NCBI RefSeq assembly: GCF_029369745.1
Contig: NZ_CP120210.1
Span: 1,798,001-1,862,000 of the forward strand
Origin: Amycolatopsis sp. QT-25
Lineage (GTDB): Bacteria; Actinomycetota; Actinomycetes; Mycobacteriales; Pseudonocardiaceae
Length of the DNA: 64,000 bases
Direction of reading: 5' to 3'
This document shows positions 46,884 through 56,327 of the stretch, piece after piece; the first letter of the stretch is position 1, and every line of letters starts with the position of its first letter. The translations under genes were made by a program, and so were the position numbers. The notes beneath the pieces were generated by a model, which saw only the letters and a program-made list of their open reading frames with translations, searched no databases and was not told the origin of the DNA.

Positions 46884-48586
46884 TTGGCGTCGGCGTAGGT
46901 GTCCACGGCGGCGATGTGCAGGGGGAACCGGACCGGGCAGGCGGGACCGAACATCATCCGCGCCGCCTCGCTCATGCTGTCCACGATGGACCGCGAGACC
47001 TCGTCGGCGAACTCGGCCGGGGTGTGCACCAGGACCTCGTCGTGCTGGAAGAACACCAGGTGCGCGGGGGCGGGGAGTTTGCTTCGCAGGGTCGCCAGCA
47101 GGATCGCGGTCATGTCCGCGGCGCTCGCCTGCACGACGAAGTTGCGGGTGAACCGGCCCCAGTTGCGCGACGCCTGCCGCGCCTTCAGCTCACCGGCCTC
47201 GTCCGCCGCGACCCCGCCGGTCAGCGCGCGCCAGGCTTCCGACGGCGCGGGTGACGTCCGGCCCAGCCGGGAGCGGACGCGCTCACCGCGTTCCCCGGCC
47301 TGCGCGGCTCGCTCCACATAGGACACCGCGTCGGGGAACCTGGCCCGCAGCAACGCCAGCAGAGGTCCCGCCTCGCCGGAGGTGCCCCCGTACATCGCGG
47401 ACAGCATCGCGATCTTCGCGCGGTCTCGGTCGTCCCTGTCGTCCCACGCCGGCACCGGCACGCGGCGCACTCCGGAGAACATCGCCTCGGCGAGGCTGGC
47501 GTACAGATCCGTGGCCGCGGCGACGTCGGCCAGTTTCCGGTCCCCGGACAACGCCGTCAGCACCCTCGGCTCAAGCTGGGCGGCGTCGGCGACCACCAGT
47601 TTCCAGCCCGGATCGGCCCGGACGCAGGTCCGCAGGATCTTCGGGATCTGCAGCGCGCCGCCGCCCCGGCTCGCCCACCGGCCGGAAACGACCCCGCCGA
47701 CGATGTAATGCGGGCGGAACCGGCCGTCGTGCACCCACTCGTCGAGCCACGTCCAGCCATTGGCCGAATGCAGGCGTGAAAGCTCCTTGTACTCCAGCAG
47801 CGGCGGGACGGCGGGGTGGTCGATGTCGCGCAGCAGGTACTTCCTGGCCGACGAGACCTCGATGCCCTCCCGCCCGAGTGCCCGGACGACGCTGGCCGGG
47901 GCGTCCGGATTGACCGGGCGCCCGCCGAACGCGTCGCTGATCTTCGCCGCCAGCTCGACCAGCCGCTTCGGCCGGTGCCCGGCGGGGACGCGAGGGCCGA
48001 GCTGGTCGGCGAGCAGTTCGAGGTGCAGGTCCGCCCGCCACGGCAGCCCGTCGGCCGACATCTCCGCGGCCGCCAGCGCGCTCGCCGACTCCGCCGCGAA
48101 CAGCAGCCGAAGCCGTTCCGGGTGCTCGGTGACGGCGACCCGCTTCTCCTGCTCGGCCAGCACGCGGCGGGCCGCGTCGAGCATCGTGACGCCGGAGGGC
48201 AGCTGCGGGCCGCGGGTCTCGAACAGCGTCGGCTGGTCGTCCTCGGCCCAGAGCGGCGGCTCGTCGGCGGGCGGCTCCTGGCCGTTCGCCCTGGCCAGCG
48301 CGGCAGGCAGGCTCCGCGGCTCCTGTGGGCGGCCTTCGTGCGCCAGCAGCAAGCCCTCGGTCAGCGCCAGGTCATGACAGCGCCGCACCCGGACGCCCGC
48401 CTTGATCAACGCCGGGTACGTCCCTTCGACCGACGGGACCACCCAACGGGGTGAGTGCTCCGTCTCCAGGCTCCGTACCTCGTCGACGAACTGCGGGAGC
48501 GTCAGGCCCCGTCGCGGCGGCTGCCCGGAAAGAGCGATCGCGAAGTCGCCATCCTCCTCTCGACCTGCGATCGCCTGCACACTCAC
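46880..48586 (-). CDS. Bifunctional 3'-5' exonuclease/DNA polymerase (family A)
   Basis: 568 residues from GTG 48586. The C-terminal family A palm is recognisable: motif A VADAAQLEPRVLTALSGD near 333-350, motif B DRDRAKIAMLSAMYGGTSG and motif C FQHDEVLVHTP near 512-522. The N-terminal 180 residues are a degenerate exonuclease-like domain in which I do not see all the expected acidic residues. Such short Pol I-like proteins are common in actinomycetes beside the real PolA; a repair role is likely but unproven. Confidence 0.87.
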   Translation of the reverse strand: MSVQAIAGREEDGDFAIALSGQPPRRGLTLPQFVDEVRSLETEHSPRWVVPSVEGTYPALIKAGVRVRRCHDLALTEGLLLAHEGRPQEPRSLPAALARANGQEPPADEPPLWAEDDQPTLFETRGPQLPSGVTMLDAARRVLAEQEKRVAVTEHPERLRLLFAAESASALAAAEMSADGLPWRADLHLELLADQLGPRVPAGHRPKRLVELAAKISDAFGGRPVNPDAPASVVRALGREGIEVSSARKYLLRDIDHPAVPPLLEYKELSRLHSANGWTWLDEWVHDGRFRPHYIVGGVVSGRWASRGGGALQIPKILRTCVRADPGWKLVVADAAQLEPRVLTALSGDRKLADVAAATDLYASLAEAMFSGVRRVPVPAWDDRDDRDRAKIAMLSAMYGGTSGEAGPLLALLRARFPDAVSYVERAAQAGERGERVRSRLGRTSPAPSEAWRALTGGVAADEAGELKARQASRNWGRFTRNFVVQASAADMTAILLATLRSKLPAPAHLVFFQHDEVLVHTPAEFADEVSRSIVDSMSEAARMMFGPACPVRFPLHIAAVDTYADAK

Positions 48587-48736
48587 ATTGTGGTGGTTCC
48601 CTCCGACATTTCTGTCACCAGACGGTTAATGCGCCTGCGCTATCGGTCGGCTACTGTCGAGTAGCAACTTCATACCGCCGGTACGCGAACCGCCGGCGGC
48701 ATGGTGTCTCGCCGCAGCAGCAACGGAGGTGCCCGG

Positions 48737-50374
48737 ATGAGAAACCCCACCGGCCTCGCCACCCTGGTGGCGGGCAAGGTGACCGAGACCGTGCGCAGTA
48801 TCGACGTGATGCGCCAAGCGGGCCTGCTCCCGATCCCGCGGGTCGACGAGGGCCTGCGGTCGCTGGTCATGGTGCGGAAGTGGGGTCCGTTCGCCGGGGC
48901 GAACATGATCGCCGCCCGCCGGGACCCGACCGCGACCGGCATCATCGACGAGCTCGGCCCGCTGACCTTCAAGCAGCTCGACACGCAGTCGAACGCGCTG
49001 GCCAGGGCGTGGTCCGAACGCGGGCTCGGCCCGGGCTCGGTGATCGCCGCGTTGTGCCGGGACCACCGGGGGCTCGTGCTGACGATGCTCGCCTCGGGCA
49101 AACTCGGCGCCAAGCTGCTGCTGATGAACACCGGGTTCGCCAAACCGCAGCTCTCGGACGTCGCGAAGCGCGAAGGTGTCACGGCGCTCGTGTACGACCA
49201 GGAGTTCACCGACCTGCTGGACGCGATCGAGGGCGACGTCGACCACTACCTCGCGTGGGTCGATTCGGACGCCGAGCTCTCCGGGCACGAGATCCCGATC
49301 GTCACCGAACTGGTCGCCGGCACCGACGACCGGCCGTGGCCCGCGCCCGCGAAGCCGGGCGGCTTCATCCTGCTGACCAGCGGCACCACCGGGACGCCGA
49401 AGGGCGCGCCGCGGCCGCACACCTCCGCGCTCGCCTCCGCGCAGTTCCTCGACCGCATCCCGCTGCGGACCGGCGAGGCGACCTACATGGGCGCGCCGCT
49501 GTTCCACGGCACCGGGTTGTCGCAGTTCATCCTGTCCTTCGCGCTCGGTTCGAAGGTCGTCATGCGGCGCAAGTTCGTGCCGGAGGAGACGCTGCGCGGC
49601 GTCGCGGAGAACCGCTGCACCACGCTCGTCCTCGTGCCGACGATGCTGCAACGGATCGTCGACCTGCCCGAGGAGATCCGCGCCAAGTACGACACCTCGT
49701 GCCTGCGGATCATCTTCGTCGCAGGCTCCGCGCTCTCCCCGGATCTCGGGAACCGCGCGACCGCCGCGTTCGGCAACGTCGTGCACAACCTCTACGGCTC
49801 CACCGAGGTCGCGGTCGCCACGGTCGCGACGCCCGAGGACTGGCGCAAGGCGCCGGGCACGGTCGGCCGCGCGCCGGTGGGCTGCAAGGTCGCGCTGTAC
49901 GACGAAAAGGGCCGCAAGATCACCGAGCCGCAGGTCACCGGCCGGGTCTTCGTCGGCAGCGGGCTGAGCTTCCAGGGCTACACCGACGGGCGTAACAAGG
50001 AGATCATCGACGGGCTGCTCTCCAGCGGCGACGTCGGCCACTTCGACGAGGACGGCCTGCTGTTCATCGACGGCCGCGACGACGAAATGATCGTCTCCGG
50101 CGGCGAGAACGTCTTCCCGATCGAGGTGGAGAACCTCCTGGTCGAACGCGAGGACGTACTCGAAGCGGCGGTCGTCGGCGTCGACGACCCCGAGTTCGGG
50201 CAACGGCTGAAGGCGTTCGTGGTGCGGGCCGAGAAGTCGGATCTGGACGTCGAAGGCGTGCGCGAATACGTCAGGGCCAACCTCGCCCGCTACAAGGTGC
50301 CGCGCGACGTGGAATTCCTCGACGAGCTACCGCGCAACGCGACCGGGAAGGTCCTGCGCAACAAGCTGCATTAG
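48737..50374 (+). CDS. Acyl-CoA synthetase (FadD-like AMP-ligase)
   Basis: 545 residues from ATG 48737, seven bases after GGAGG. The AMP-binding core has the P-loop LLTSGTTGTPKG near 227-238, YGSTE (A5 motif), SGDVGHFDEDGLLFIDGRDDEM (A7-A8) and the C-terminal lysine in PRNATGKVLR. It activates a fatty or related acid as CoA thioester; chain length cannot be inferred. It stands alone, and its stop overlaps that of the convergent HTH gene (TTAG). Confidence 0.92.
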   Translation: MRNPTGLATLVAGKVTETVRSIDVMRQAGLLPIPRVDEGLRSLVMVRKWGPFAGANMIAARRDPTATGIIDELGPLTFKQLDTQSNALARAWSERGLGPGSVIAALCRDHRGLVLTMLASGKLGAKLLLMNTGFAKPQLSDVAKREGVTALVYDQEFTDLLDAIEGDVDHYLAWVDSDAELSGHEIPIVTELVAGTDDRPWPAPAKPGGFILLTSGTTGTPKGAPRPHTSALASAQFLDRIPLRTGEATYMGAPLFHGTGLSQFILSFALGSKVVMRRKFVPEETLRGVAENRCTTLVLVPTMLQRIVDLPEEIRAKYDTSCLRIIFVAGSALSPDLGNRATAAFGNVVHNLYGSTEVAVATVATPEDWRKAPGTVGRAPVGCKVALYDEKGRKITEPQVTGRVFVGSGLSFQGYTDGRNKEIIDGLLSSGDVGHFDEDGLLFIDGRDDEMIVSGGENVFPIEVENLLVEREDVLEAAVVGVDDPEFGQRLKAFVVRAEKSDLDVEGVREYVRANLARYKVPRDVEFLDELPRNATGKVLRNKLH

Positions 50375-51321
50375 TACTCCCAGTCGATGCCGAAGATGCC
50401 GGGGCCGAAGTCGAGCGCGACGGCGTGGACGCCGTTGCCCCCGTCCGGTTTCAATTCCTTCCGGTCCATCGGCGACGTGCCTTGCCCGGCGTATTGCCGG
50501 CACTTTACCGGGACGGAGTCCGGATCGAACCGGACCTCCAGCAGGTATTCGCGTACCGGGCGCCGGAACTCGCGGTAATGCGTGTTCCGGCATTCCGGAT
50601 ACGGCGGCCCGGGATTGGTGAGCGAGTACTCGATCAGGTGCGTCTCACCGCGGTCGATGGGCCGGTCGAAGAGCAGTTCGGCCACCGTCAGCCCGTGCTC
50701 GTCGTCGACTTCGGCGCGGCCGACGTGGCAGTTGCGCAGCGTGTTCAGCACCGGCGGCCCGGCCTCCGGATCGCCCTGGGCGTAGACCAGCAGCCAGCGG
50801 TCCTGCCCGTCCGCGCCCGCCTGGAACACCGCCCGCGCGGTCACCGCGCGCTGCCCGCCGTCCTCGGCGATCTCGCACAGATCGTGCAGGCCGACCAGTT
50901 TCAGCTGATGGTGTTGTTCGAGCGCGTGGGGCGCGCCGACCTTCGCCAACAACGCCTGGAGTGCTTCGAGGGGGAAGGTCAGCGGCTGCTCGGTGGTGGC
51001 CCGGCTGCGGCGTGACGAGGCCCCGCGCGGCCGAGGCGGCGCCAACAGGGTGAGCAGCGAACCGGCGGGGAGCGCCAAGACCTCTTCGAGGACCCGGACG
51101 GCGGACAGCGAACTCTGCCGCTCCGGCTGACGTTTGCCCGATTGCCAGTAGCTCAGCGCGGTCACGCTCACCGACGCGCCACGTGTGCGAAGCCGGGCTT
51201 GGATACGGTCGAGACTCAGACCACTGGTGGCGATGGCCGAGCGCAACGCGATGGCGAACGCGGTGCGCGGCTGTTCTTCCTCGTCCGTGGTCACTCGGTC
51301 CGCCGCGCTCCCCGCCACCAT
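50371..51321 (-). CDS. HTH-domain protein with unknown C-terminal domain
   Basis: 316 residues from ATG 51321, or 307 from GTG 51294. The N-terminal part (about 20-85) is an XRE-like helix-turn-helix (LSLDRIQARLRTRGASVSVT, then ALSYWQSGKRQPERQSSLSAV). The remaining 200 residues, with conserved-looking NTHYREFRRPVREYLLEVRF and a final GPGIFGIDWEY, look like a beta-rich domain found in related actinomycete proteins; I do not know its function. It is probably a DNA-binding regulator of its own promoter. Confidence 0.75.
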   Translation of the reverse strand: MVAGSAADRVTTDEEEQPRTAFAIALRSAIATSGLSLDRIQARLRTRGASVSVTALSYWQSGKRQPERQSSLSAVRVLEEVLALPAGSLLTLLAPPRPRGASSRRSRATTEQPLTFPLEALQALLAKVGAPHALEQHHQLKLVGLHDLCEIAEDGGQRAVTARAVFQAGADGQDRWLLVYAQGDPEAGPPVLNTLRNCHVGRAEVDDEHGLTVAELLFDRPIDRGETHLIEYSLTNPGPPYPECRNTHYREFRRPVREYLLEVRFDPDSVPVKCRQYAGQGTSPMDRKELKPDGGNGVHAVALDFGPGIFGIDWEY

Positions 51322-51365
51322 ATGCCGCCCGACCGCCCCCGTCTGCCGTTTCCCGCCACCGCCGG

Positions 51366-51394
51366 TTGATAACAACACGAACAACTTTAACAGT
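51366..51394 (-). promoter_or_regulatory. AT-rich promoter/operator of the HTH gene
   Basis: An unusually AT-rich stretch 45 bp upstream of the start. On the minus strand it contains GTTGTTCGTGTTGTT, a direct repeat of GTTGTT nine bases apart, which suits recognition by an XRE-type protein. Confidence 0.4.
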
Positions 51395-51580
51395 CAGGGG
51401 TAACGCTTCAGGAGCACGTTCTGCCAGGGGAGAACGACCACTCGGACGAGCACGACTACTCCCGGTGGCCTAGTTCTGGTAACTGGGAATCCTTGCCCGG
51501 CTCCGGCGCACCGGCTTGCATGGCTATCCACAACGATCATCCTCCCGGGTGATCCGCATGGTGCGGCAGGAAGGGATCCC

Positions 51581-52828
51581 GTGAGCAAGTCCCGGAAGAA
51601 CCCGAAGTCCCGAAAGACCCGTAGCGGCCTGGTGGCGGGAGTCGCCGTGGGAGTGACCGCGGCGGTCGCCACGTTCGGCGCGGGTGCCGCCCACGCCGAC
51701 CAGCAGGGCGAGATCCGCGGGGCGGGCGCGGCCGACGCGATCGGCGGCAGCTACCTCGTCGTCCTCGAGCCCACCGCGGTCGGCCAGGGCGTGGCCGCGG
51801 CGAGCGAGGTCACCGCGAACGTGGCCGCCAAGGCGCAAGGACTCACCGGTCAGTACGGCACCACGCTGTCCCGCACGTTCGGCTCGGCGCTGAACGGCTT
51901 CTCGATCAAGGCCGACGAGGGCGCCGCGAAGCGGCTCGCCGCCGACCCGCGGGTCGCCTACGTCGTCCAGAACAAGACGATCAAGATCAGCGAGACCCAG
52001 GACAACCCGCCGTCGTGGGGACTGGACCGGGTCGACCAGGCCGACCTGCCGCTCGACGACAAGTACACCTACCCGACGAAGGCCGACAACGTCACCGCCT
52101 ACGTCATCGACACCGGTGTGCGCGGCTCGCACGCCACCTTCGGTGACCGCGCGGCCGGCGGCAAGGATTTCGTCGACAACGACGACACCCCCGACGACGA
52201 ACACGGTCATGGCACGCACGTCGCCGGCACCATCGGCGGCACCGAGTACGGCCTGGCCAAGGGCGTCAAGATCGTCGGCGTCCGCGTACTGGACGCCAAC
52301 GGCAGCGGCACCACCGAAGGTGTCGTCGCCGGTGTCGACTGGGTCGCGGCGAACGCCAAGGGCCCGTCGGTCGCCAACATGAGCCTGGGCGGCGGGGCGG
52401 ACGACGCCCTGGACGCGGCGGTCAAGGGCGCCATCGACAAGGGCGTGACCTTCGCGCTCGCGGCGGGCAACGAGTCCTCCGACGCGGGCACCACTTCGCC
52501 CGCCAGGGTGAAGGAGGCCATCACGGTGGCCGCCAGCGACAAGACCGACAGGCAGGCGAGCTTCTCGAACTACGGTCCGGTCGTGGACCTGTACGCGCCG
52601 GGTGTCGACATCACCTCGTCGTGGGCGAGCGGTGACGACGCCGAGAACACCATCAGCGGTACCTCGATGGCCGCGCCGCACGTCGCGGGTGCCGCCGCGC
52701 TGTACCTCTCGGCGCACCCCGACGCCACTCCGGCCCAGGTCGCCGAAGGTCTGGTCGCCGCGGCCGCCGACGGCAAGATCGGCAACCCGACCGGTGGCAC
52801 GGCGAACAAGCTGCTTCAGGTCGGGTGA
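51581..52828 (+). CDS. Secreted subtilisin-like serine protease (S8, proteinase K type)
   Basis: 415 residues from GTG 51581 behind AGGAAGGGA. A signal peptide (very basic n-region, cleavage near AHA-DQ at 39) precedes an I9 inhibitor prodomain (about 57-138; SYLVVLEP to VAYVVQNKTI). The mature protease has the triad Asp177 (VIDTGVRG), His210 (HGHGTHVAGT) and Ser362 (SGTSMAAPH), plus oxyanion Asn in AAGNES. It should be an extracellular endopeptidase activated by self-cleavage. A strong hairpin follows the stop. Confidence 0.95.
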   Translation: MSKSRKNPKSRKTRSGLVAGVAVGVTAAVATFGAGAAHADQQGEIRGAGAADAIGGSYLVVLEPTAVGQGVAAASEVTANVAAKAQGLTGQYGTTLSRTFGSALNGFSIKADEGAAKRLAADPRVAYVVQNKTIKISETQDNPPSWGLDRVDQADLPLDDKYTYPTKADNVTAYVIDTGVRGSHATFGDRAAGGKDFVDNDDTPDDEHGHGTHVAGTIGGTEYGLAKGVKIVGVRVLDANGSGTTEGVVAGVDWVAANAKGPSVANMSLGGGADDALDAAVKGAIDKGVTFALAAGNESSDAGTTSPARVKEAITVAASDKTDRQASFSNYGPVVDLYAPGVDITSSWASGDDAENTISGTSMAAPHVAGAAALYLSAHPDATPAQVAEGLVAAAADGKIGNPTGGTANKLLQVG

Positions 52829-52836
52829 AGCCCTTC

Positions 52837-52888
52837 CGGACAGGCTGCCCCCGGCGAACTCCAGGCGCCGGGGGCAGCCACCTGTCCG
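52837..52888 (+). terminator. Terminator hairpin of the subtilase gene
   Basis: CGGACAGGCTGCCCCCGGCG (52837-52856) pairs with CGCCGGGGGCAGCCACCTG and TCCG (52866-52888), with a 9-nt loop and a one-base bulge. It is 8 bp after the stop; there is no U-run. Confidence 0.75.
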
Positions 52889-52904
52889 AGGGGTTCCAGC
52901 CTTG

Positions 52905-52918
52905 TTACCAACCGGTAA
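52905..52918. promoter_or_regulatory. Possible operator before the SDR operon
   Basis: TTACC-AACC-GGTAA, a 14-bp palindrome 9 bp upstream of the SDR ATG. It may be a TetR-type site for a regulator encoded elsewhere. Confidence 0.35.
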
Positions 52919-52927
52919 GCTCCCCTC

Positions 52928-53680
52928 ATGGTCCTGCGGAAGAACATCCTGATCACCGGGGCGAGCTCCGGACTCGGCGAGGGAATGGCCAGGCAGTACG
53001 CCGCCAGAGGCCGCGACCTGGCGTTGGCCGCCCGCCGTGTCGACCGGCTGGAAGCCCTCGCCGCGGAACTCAAGAAGGCCTATCCCGGCATCAGGGTGGT
53101 CACCCGGAAGCTGGACGTGAACGACCACGACCAGGTCTTCGCCGTCTTCGAGGAGTTCCGCGAGGAGCTCGGCTCCCTCGATCGCGTGATCGTGAACGCG
53201 GGGCTCGGCAAGGGGCAGCCCATCGGCTCCGGCCGGTTCGACGCCAACCGGCAGACCCTCCAGACGAACTTCCTCGCCGCGGCCGCCCAGATCGAAGCCG
53301 CCGTCGGCATCTTCCGGAAACAGCGGGAAGGCCACCTCGTGGTGGTGTCCTCCTTCTCCGCCCTACGCGCCTTCCCCGGAAATCTCACCGCGTACGCCGC
53401 CTCGAAGGCGGGCGTCTCGGCGCTGGCCGAAGGCACGCGAATCGAACTGATGAAGACGCCGATCAAGGTCACCACGTTGCTGCCCGGATTCATCGAATCG
53501 GAGATGAACGAGGACATCACGAAGGTCCCGCTCGGGACGCGGGCGGAGGCGGGCGCGCAGGCGCTGGTCAAGGCGATCGAGTCCGAAGCGGCGAAGGCGT
53601 ACGTGCCCTCGTGGCCGTGGGCCGTGCTCGCCAAGGTGTTCCCGTTCGTCCCGGCGTCGGTGCTGAAGAAGTTCGCATGA
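52928..53680 (+). CDS. Short-chain dehydrogenase/reductase
   Basis: 250 residues. The NAD(P) motif TGASSGLG is at 10-17, with an Arg pair in AARRVDR after strand 2 suggesting NADP. NAG, Ser in VVVSSFSA, and YAASK give the catalytic set. The C-terminal hydrophobic stretch (VPSWPWAVLAKVFPFVP) may lie at the membrane. It is the first of four closely packed genes (overlap of 4 bp with the kinase gene), so it acts in the same unknown pathway. Confidence 0.9.
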   Translation: MVLRKNILITGASSGLGEGMARQYAARGRDLALAARRVDRLEALAAELKKAYPGIRVVTRKLDVNDHDQVFAVFEEFREELGSLDRVIVNAGLGKGQPIGSGRFDANRQTLQTNFLAAAAQIEAAVGIFRKQREGHLVVVSSFSALRAFPGNLTAYAASKAGVSALAEGTRIELMKTPIKVTTLLPGFIESEMNEDITKVPLGTRAEAGAQALVKAIESEAAKAYVPSWPWAVLAKVFPFVPASVLKKFA

Positions 53681-54741
53681 CGCCGGCCCCGGACCAGACC
53701 GTCGAGGTACGCGGCGAGGACTCGTTCGACCCCGCGGCGGTGCACGCCTGGCTGGCCGGGCGGGTGCCCGGCCTCGGCGACTCGCCGCCCGAGGTCCGCC
53801 AGTTCCCCGGCGGTGCCTCGAATCTCACGTACCTGCTGAGCTATCCGGATCGCGAGCTGATCCTGCGGCGCCCGCCGCGCGGGCACAAGGCCGCGTCCGC
53901 GCACGACATGCGCCGTGAGTTCCGGGTCCAGCACGGGTTGCGGCCGGTCTTCCCCTTCGTGCCCGAGATGGTCGCGTTCTGCGACGAGGAAACCGTGCTC
54001 GGCGGCGACTTCTACGTGATGGAACGCCTCGAAGGCCTGATCCTGCGCGGAGATCTGCCCGCCGGTCTCGAACTGCCGCCGGAGGGCGCGCGCGAGCTGT
54101 GCGGCAAGGTCGTCGACCGGCTGGTCGAACTGCACGCCGTCGACCTCGAAGCCGCCGGGCTGGCCGACCTCGGCAAGGGCGCCGGTTACGTCGAGCGCCA
54201 GGTGCGCGGCTGGTCGGAGCGGTTCCTGAAGGCACGCACGGACAACGTTCCGGACTGTGCCGAGGTGATGGCGTGGCTGAAGGAGAACCAGCCGCCCGAG
54301 GTCAAGATCTGCTTGATCCACAACGACTACCGGCTCGACAACCTGGTACTCGACGACGATCTCGACATCGCCGGCGTACTCGACTGGGAGATGGCCACCC
54401 TCGGTGATCCGCTGATGGAACTGGGCAGCACCCTGGCGTACTGGGTGCAGGACGACGATGACGACGTCATGAAGCTCAGCCGACGGCAGCCGACGCACGT
54501 GCCCGGGATGTACACGCGGGAAGAGTTCGTGCGACGGTACGCGGAGCGCTCCGGCCTGGGGATCGGCGACTGGACCTTCTACGAGGTGTACGGCCTGTTC
54601 CGGCTCGCGGTGGTGATCCAGCAGCTCTACTACCGGTTCCACGCGGGACAGACGACCAACCCGGCGCTGAAGGACCTGTGGCAGTTCGTGGGGTACCTCG
54701 ACGGGCGCTGCCGCCGGATCATCGGGGGAGGACAGGCGTAG
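53677..54741 (+). CDS. ACAD10-like aminoglycoside-phosphotransferase-fold kinase
   Basis: 354 residues from ATG 53677, overlapping the SDR stop as ATGA. The ATP-binding region GGASNLTYLLSY leads to Lys-containing strands; the catalytic loop is LIHNDYRLDNLVLD and the metal motif GVLDWEMATLGDPLMELG. This subfamily is related to the N-terminal kinase domain of human ACAD10, which phosphorylates 4-hydroxyacyl substrates. With SDR and phosphatase genes around it, a role in hydroxyacid or lipid-like catabolism is plausible (inference). Confidence 0.88.
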   Translation: MTPAPDQTVEVRGEDSFDPAAVHAWLAGRVPGLGDSPPEVRQFPGGASNLTYLLSYPDRELILRRPPRGHKAASAHDMRREFRVQHGLRPVFPFVPEMVAFCDEETVLGGDFYVMERLEGLILRGDLPAGLELPPEGARELCGKVVDRLVELHAVDLEAAGLADLGKGAGYVERQVRGWSERFLKARTDNVPDCAEVMAWLKENQPPEVKICLIHNDYRLDNLVLDDDLDIAGVLDWEMATLGDPLMELGSTLAYWVQDDDDDVMKLSRRQPTHVPGMYTREEFVRRYAERSGLGIGDWTFYEVYGLFRLAVVIQQLYYRFHAGQTTNPALKDLWQFVGYLDGRCRRIIGGGQA

Positions 54742-55398
54742 ATGGGTGCGATCTACCTGGTCCGCCACGGGCAGGCGTCGTTCGGCGCGGAGAACTACGA
54801 CCAGCTTTCGCACCGGGGTCTCGAACAGTCCACGGTGGTCGGTGAGGAGCTGCTGCGCCGGGGTGTCGAATTCACCCAGGCGCGTGCCGGTTCCCTGGCC
54901 CGCCAACGGGACACGGCCGCGACGGCGGTGAAGGCGCTCGGCTCCGGGATCGCCGTCGCCGAGGACGAGCGCTGGAACGAGTACGACCACGTCGACATCG
55001 CGAAACACCACGCCGCAGGCGTCCAGCAGACCGATTCGCGGGCGTATCAGGCCGCTTTGGACGGTGCGCTGAACGCCTGGGTGTCCGCCGGTGACGACAG
55101 TCCGTGCGCGGAGACCTGGCCTGAATTCTCGGCACGGGTCAAGGGGGCGCTGGCCGAGGTCGTGGCGTCGCTGGGCAAGGGCGAGCACGCCGTCGTCTTC
55201 ACCTCCGGCGGTGTGATCGCGACGGTCTGCGGCGCGCTCATGGGCAACCCCGAGGTGGGGTTGCTGAAGCTGAACCGGGTCACCGTCAACGCGGGCATCA
55301 CCAAACTGGTGTCCGGCCGCGGCGGCGTGACCCTGCTGTCGTTCAACGAACATCCGCATTTCGAGGCGGAAGCCGCGCAACTACTCACTTATCGCTAG
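54742..55398 (+). CDS. Histidine phosphatase superfamily protein with variant active site
   Basis: 218 residues, starting directly after the kinase stop. The phosphorylated His is in LVRHGQASFG and the acid Glu near ERWNEYDH. The second catalytic His, normally in a T/S-H-G-G motif, is Ser here (VVFTSGGVIAT), a change I recall in some actinomycete members. Phosphatase activity may be reduced or use another residue. Its place in an operon with a kinase suggests opposing or sequential steps. Confidence 0.87.
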   Translation: MGAIYLVRHGQASFGAENYDQLSHRGLEQSTVVGEELLRRGVEFTQARAGSLARQRDTAATAVKALGSGIAVAEDERWNEYDHVDIAKHHAAGVQQTDSRAYQAALDGALNAWVSAGDDSPCAETWPEFSARVKGALAEVVASLGKGEHAVVFTSGGVIATVCGALMGNPEVGLLKLNRVTVNAGITKLVSGRGGVTLLSFNEHPHFEAEAAQLLTYR

Positions 55399-55408
55399 GA
55401 GACACGCG

Positions 55409-56326
55409 ATGGCGTTCGGCGAGGTCACGGTCATTCCGGTCAACGGGCACGGTCCCGAGGACGTCGTGGTCGACGATCAGGGGCGGATCCACACCGGCGT
55501 CGACGACGGGCGGATCCTGCGCGTCACGCCGGACGGCAAGCGGATCGACGTCCTCGGCGACACCGGCGGGCGTCCGCTGGGGCTGGAGTTCTACGGCGAC
55601 GACCTCCTGATCTGCGACGCCAAGGCCGGTCTGCTCACCATGCCGCTCGCGGGCGGTCCCGTGACCACGCTGGCGACTTCGGCCGAGGGCCTCGATTTCG
55701 TGTTCTGCAACAACGCCGCCGTCGCCGCCGACGGCACGGTGTACTTCACCGACTCGTCGCGCCGCTTCGGTATCGAGAACTGGCGCGACGACCTGATCGA
55801 GCAGACCGGGGGCGGACGGCTTCTACGGCGCACGCCGGACGGGAAGATCGAGCAGCTCGCCGACGGTTTCCAGTTCGCCAACGGGGTCGCGCTCCCACCC
55901 GACGAGTCCTACGTGGCCGTCGCCGAGACGGGCGCCTACCGGGTCGCGCGGGTGTGGCTCACCGGTGACAAGGCGGGTACGCGGGACTACCTCGTCGACG
56001 ATCTGTGGGGCTATCCCGACAACATCTCGACCGGCAGCGACGGGCTGATCTGGATCACCGTGGCGAGCCCGAAGGTCCCGGCGCTCTCCTTGGCGCAGAA
56101 GCTCCCCGCGCCGTTGCGGGCCGGTGTCCGGGCGTTGCCGACCTTTCTGCAGCCCGCACCCGCGCGGGAATGCGGGGTGCGGGGCGTCACGCCGGACGGG
56201 AAGCAGGTCCACGAACTACGCGGGGAGATCGACGGGTTCCATGTGCTCGTCGGCGTCCGTGAGCGGGCCGGAACCCTCTACTTCGGTTCCCTGGAGGACA
56301 ACGCGATCGCCGTGACGACGATCTGA
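55409..56326 (+). CDS. SMP-30/strictosidine-synthase-like beta-propeller protein
   Basis: 305 residues of six-bladed propeller pattern: GPEDVVVDDQGRIHTGVDDG, GRPLGLEFYGDDLLICDA, AVAADGTVYFTDSS, FANGVALPPDESYVAVAETG and YPDNISTGSDGLIWI. These match the strictosidine synthase/lactonase group. It has no signal peptide. Enzymes of this fold hydrolyse lactones or, more rarely, act as esterases. It is the fourth gene of the operon, 10 bp after the phosphatase gene. Confidence 0.87.
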   Translation: MAFGEVTVIPVNGHGPEDVVVDDQGRIHTGVDDGRILRVTPDGKRIDVLGDTGGRPLGLEFYGDDLLICDAKAGLLTMPLAGGPVTTLATSAEGLDFVFCNNAAVAADGTVYFTDSSRRFGIENWRDDLIEQTGGGRLLRRTPDGKIEQLADGFQFANGVALPPDESYVAVAETGAYRVARVWLTGDKAGTRDYLVDDLWGYPDNISTGSDGLIWITVASPKVPALSLAQKLPAPLRAGVRALPTFLQPAPARECGVRGVTPDGKQVHELRGEIDGFHVLVGVRERAGTLYFGSLEDNAIAVTTI

Positions 56327-56327
56327 C

